From positions 1 to 22,131 of the forward strand of contig CAJWZN010000009.1 in the NCBI GenBank assembly GCA_913050105.1: a DNA stretch of 22,131 bases, written 5' to 3'. Shown here one piece after another: positions 21,934 to 22,131 of the stretch (the stretch's first letter is position 1; every line of letters starts with the position of its first letter). The translations under genes were made by a program, and so were the position numbers. Under the pieces are notes generated by a model, which worked only from the letters and a program-made list of their open reading frames with translations, did no database searches and was not told the origin of the DNA. Origin of the DNA: an uncultured Synechococcus sp. (GTDB taxonomy: Bacteria > Cyanobacteriota > Cyanobacteriia > PCC-6307 > Cyanobiaceae).

Positions 21934-22131
21934 TGCCTCGAACCCCACGCCGCTATGCCGTGCATCTTCACCTGGCGGGAGGTCAGTCTGAGCGGGTTTT
22001 CTTCCCACGCCTTGAGTTGTTTCAGGAGTGGTATCAGGGGTTGGTTAACGCCGCTGGTCAGGGCGGGTTTGTCAACGTGCCAATCAGTGATCTTGAGGGT
22101 GAATACCTGGTTGTCAGGCCTGAGGCCGTGA
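21933..22131 (+). CDS. Small conserved-looking hypothetical protein, N-terminal part (3' end outside window)
   Basis: ATG 21933 overlaps the DUF1643 stop (TGATG), a classic coupled start, and 66 codons are open to the window edge. The visible chain MPRTPRRYAVHLHLAGGQSE, then RVFFPRLELFQEWYQGL, then a FVNVPISDLEGEYLVVRPEAV stretch looks like a compact cytosolic alpha-beta protein with no membrane span. I think short proteins with the pattern VNVP-SDLEGEYLVV occur across marine picocyanobacteria, but I cannot name a family. Function is unknown. Confidence 0.75.
   Translation, partial: MPRTPRRYAVHLHLAGGQSERVFFPRLELFQEWYQGLVNAAGQGGFVNVPISDLEGEYLVVRPEAV

Overview
The window is a gene-dense piece of a cyanobacterial core chromosome. 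It carries the cytochrome b6f subunits PetC and PetA, the photosystem I subunits PsaF and PsaJ, a one-helix high-light-inducible type protein, a plastoquinone-pathway type UbiA, and very tight packing at moderately high GC. This content fits a marine picocyanobacterium, most likely marine Synechococcus, although the strain cannot be fixed from sequence alone. I see no insertion sequence, prophage, CRISPR array, integrase or foreign-looking island. No stretch over about 300 bases lacks a gene once an unlisted 58-residue ORF (2119-2295) and psaJ (16951-17067) are included.

Layout. Positions 1-5012 hold the end of a NanE-type epimerase (+), then a solo groEL (-), the small membrane ORF (+), and a minus-strand run read in the order glycosyltransferase-9-like protein, K+ channel with RCK domain, fabG. 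Positions 5086-9241 hold ispD (+), then ubiA and ldcA (-, overlapping by 4 bp), then ppx (+). Positions 13271 down to 9225 are one continuous minus-strand string: petC, petA, lgt, cobM, tRNA-Val(CAC), then a RodZ-like HTH membrane protein. Positions 13377-16883 hold a DUF3067 protein (+), an RqcH/NFACT protein overlapping tatC (-), and gmk (+). Positions 16895-18993 hold psaF-psaJ (-) with the one clear intrinsic terminator in the window, then tsaD and a one-helix Hli-type gene (+). Positions 18994-22131 hold a PilT/PilU-type ATPase (-), then wecB, a DUF1643 protein and the start of a small hypothetical gene (+).

Functional links. PetC has a twin-arginine N-terminus and lies about 450 bp from tatC, the Tat translocase core, so a substrate and part of its exporter are neighbours. 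Isoprenoid synthesis (ispD), quinone prenylation (ubiA), b6f (petC/petA), PSI (psaF/psaJ) and tetrapyrrole methylation (cobM) give the region a photosynthetic-membrane flavour. GroEL and RqcH add protein quality control, TsaD makes a tRNA modification, and Gmk, FabG and Lgt are general housekeeping. WecB at one end and NanE at the other both act on ManNAc derivatives.

The most striking structural property is compaction. Five convergent gene pairs either overlap at their 3' ends (17, 17 and 20 bp) or abut with zero spacing (twice), and several same-strand pairs overlap at start and stop. I found no convincing new multi-gene system. The leads most worth a look are the small conserved-looking ORF beside groEL, the PilT/U-like ATPase with an altered AIRNLIRE region, the short degenerate GT9-like protein, and the convergent-overlap architecture.
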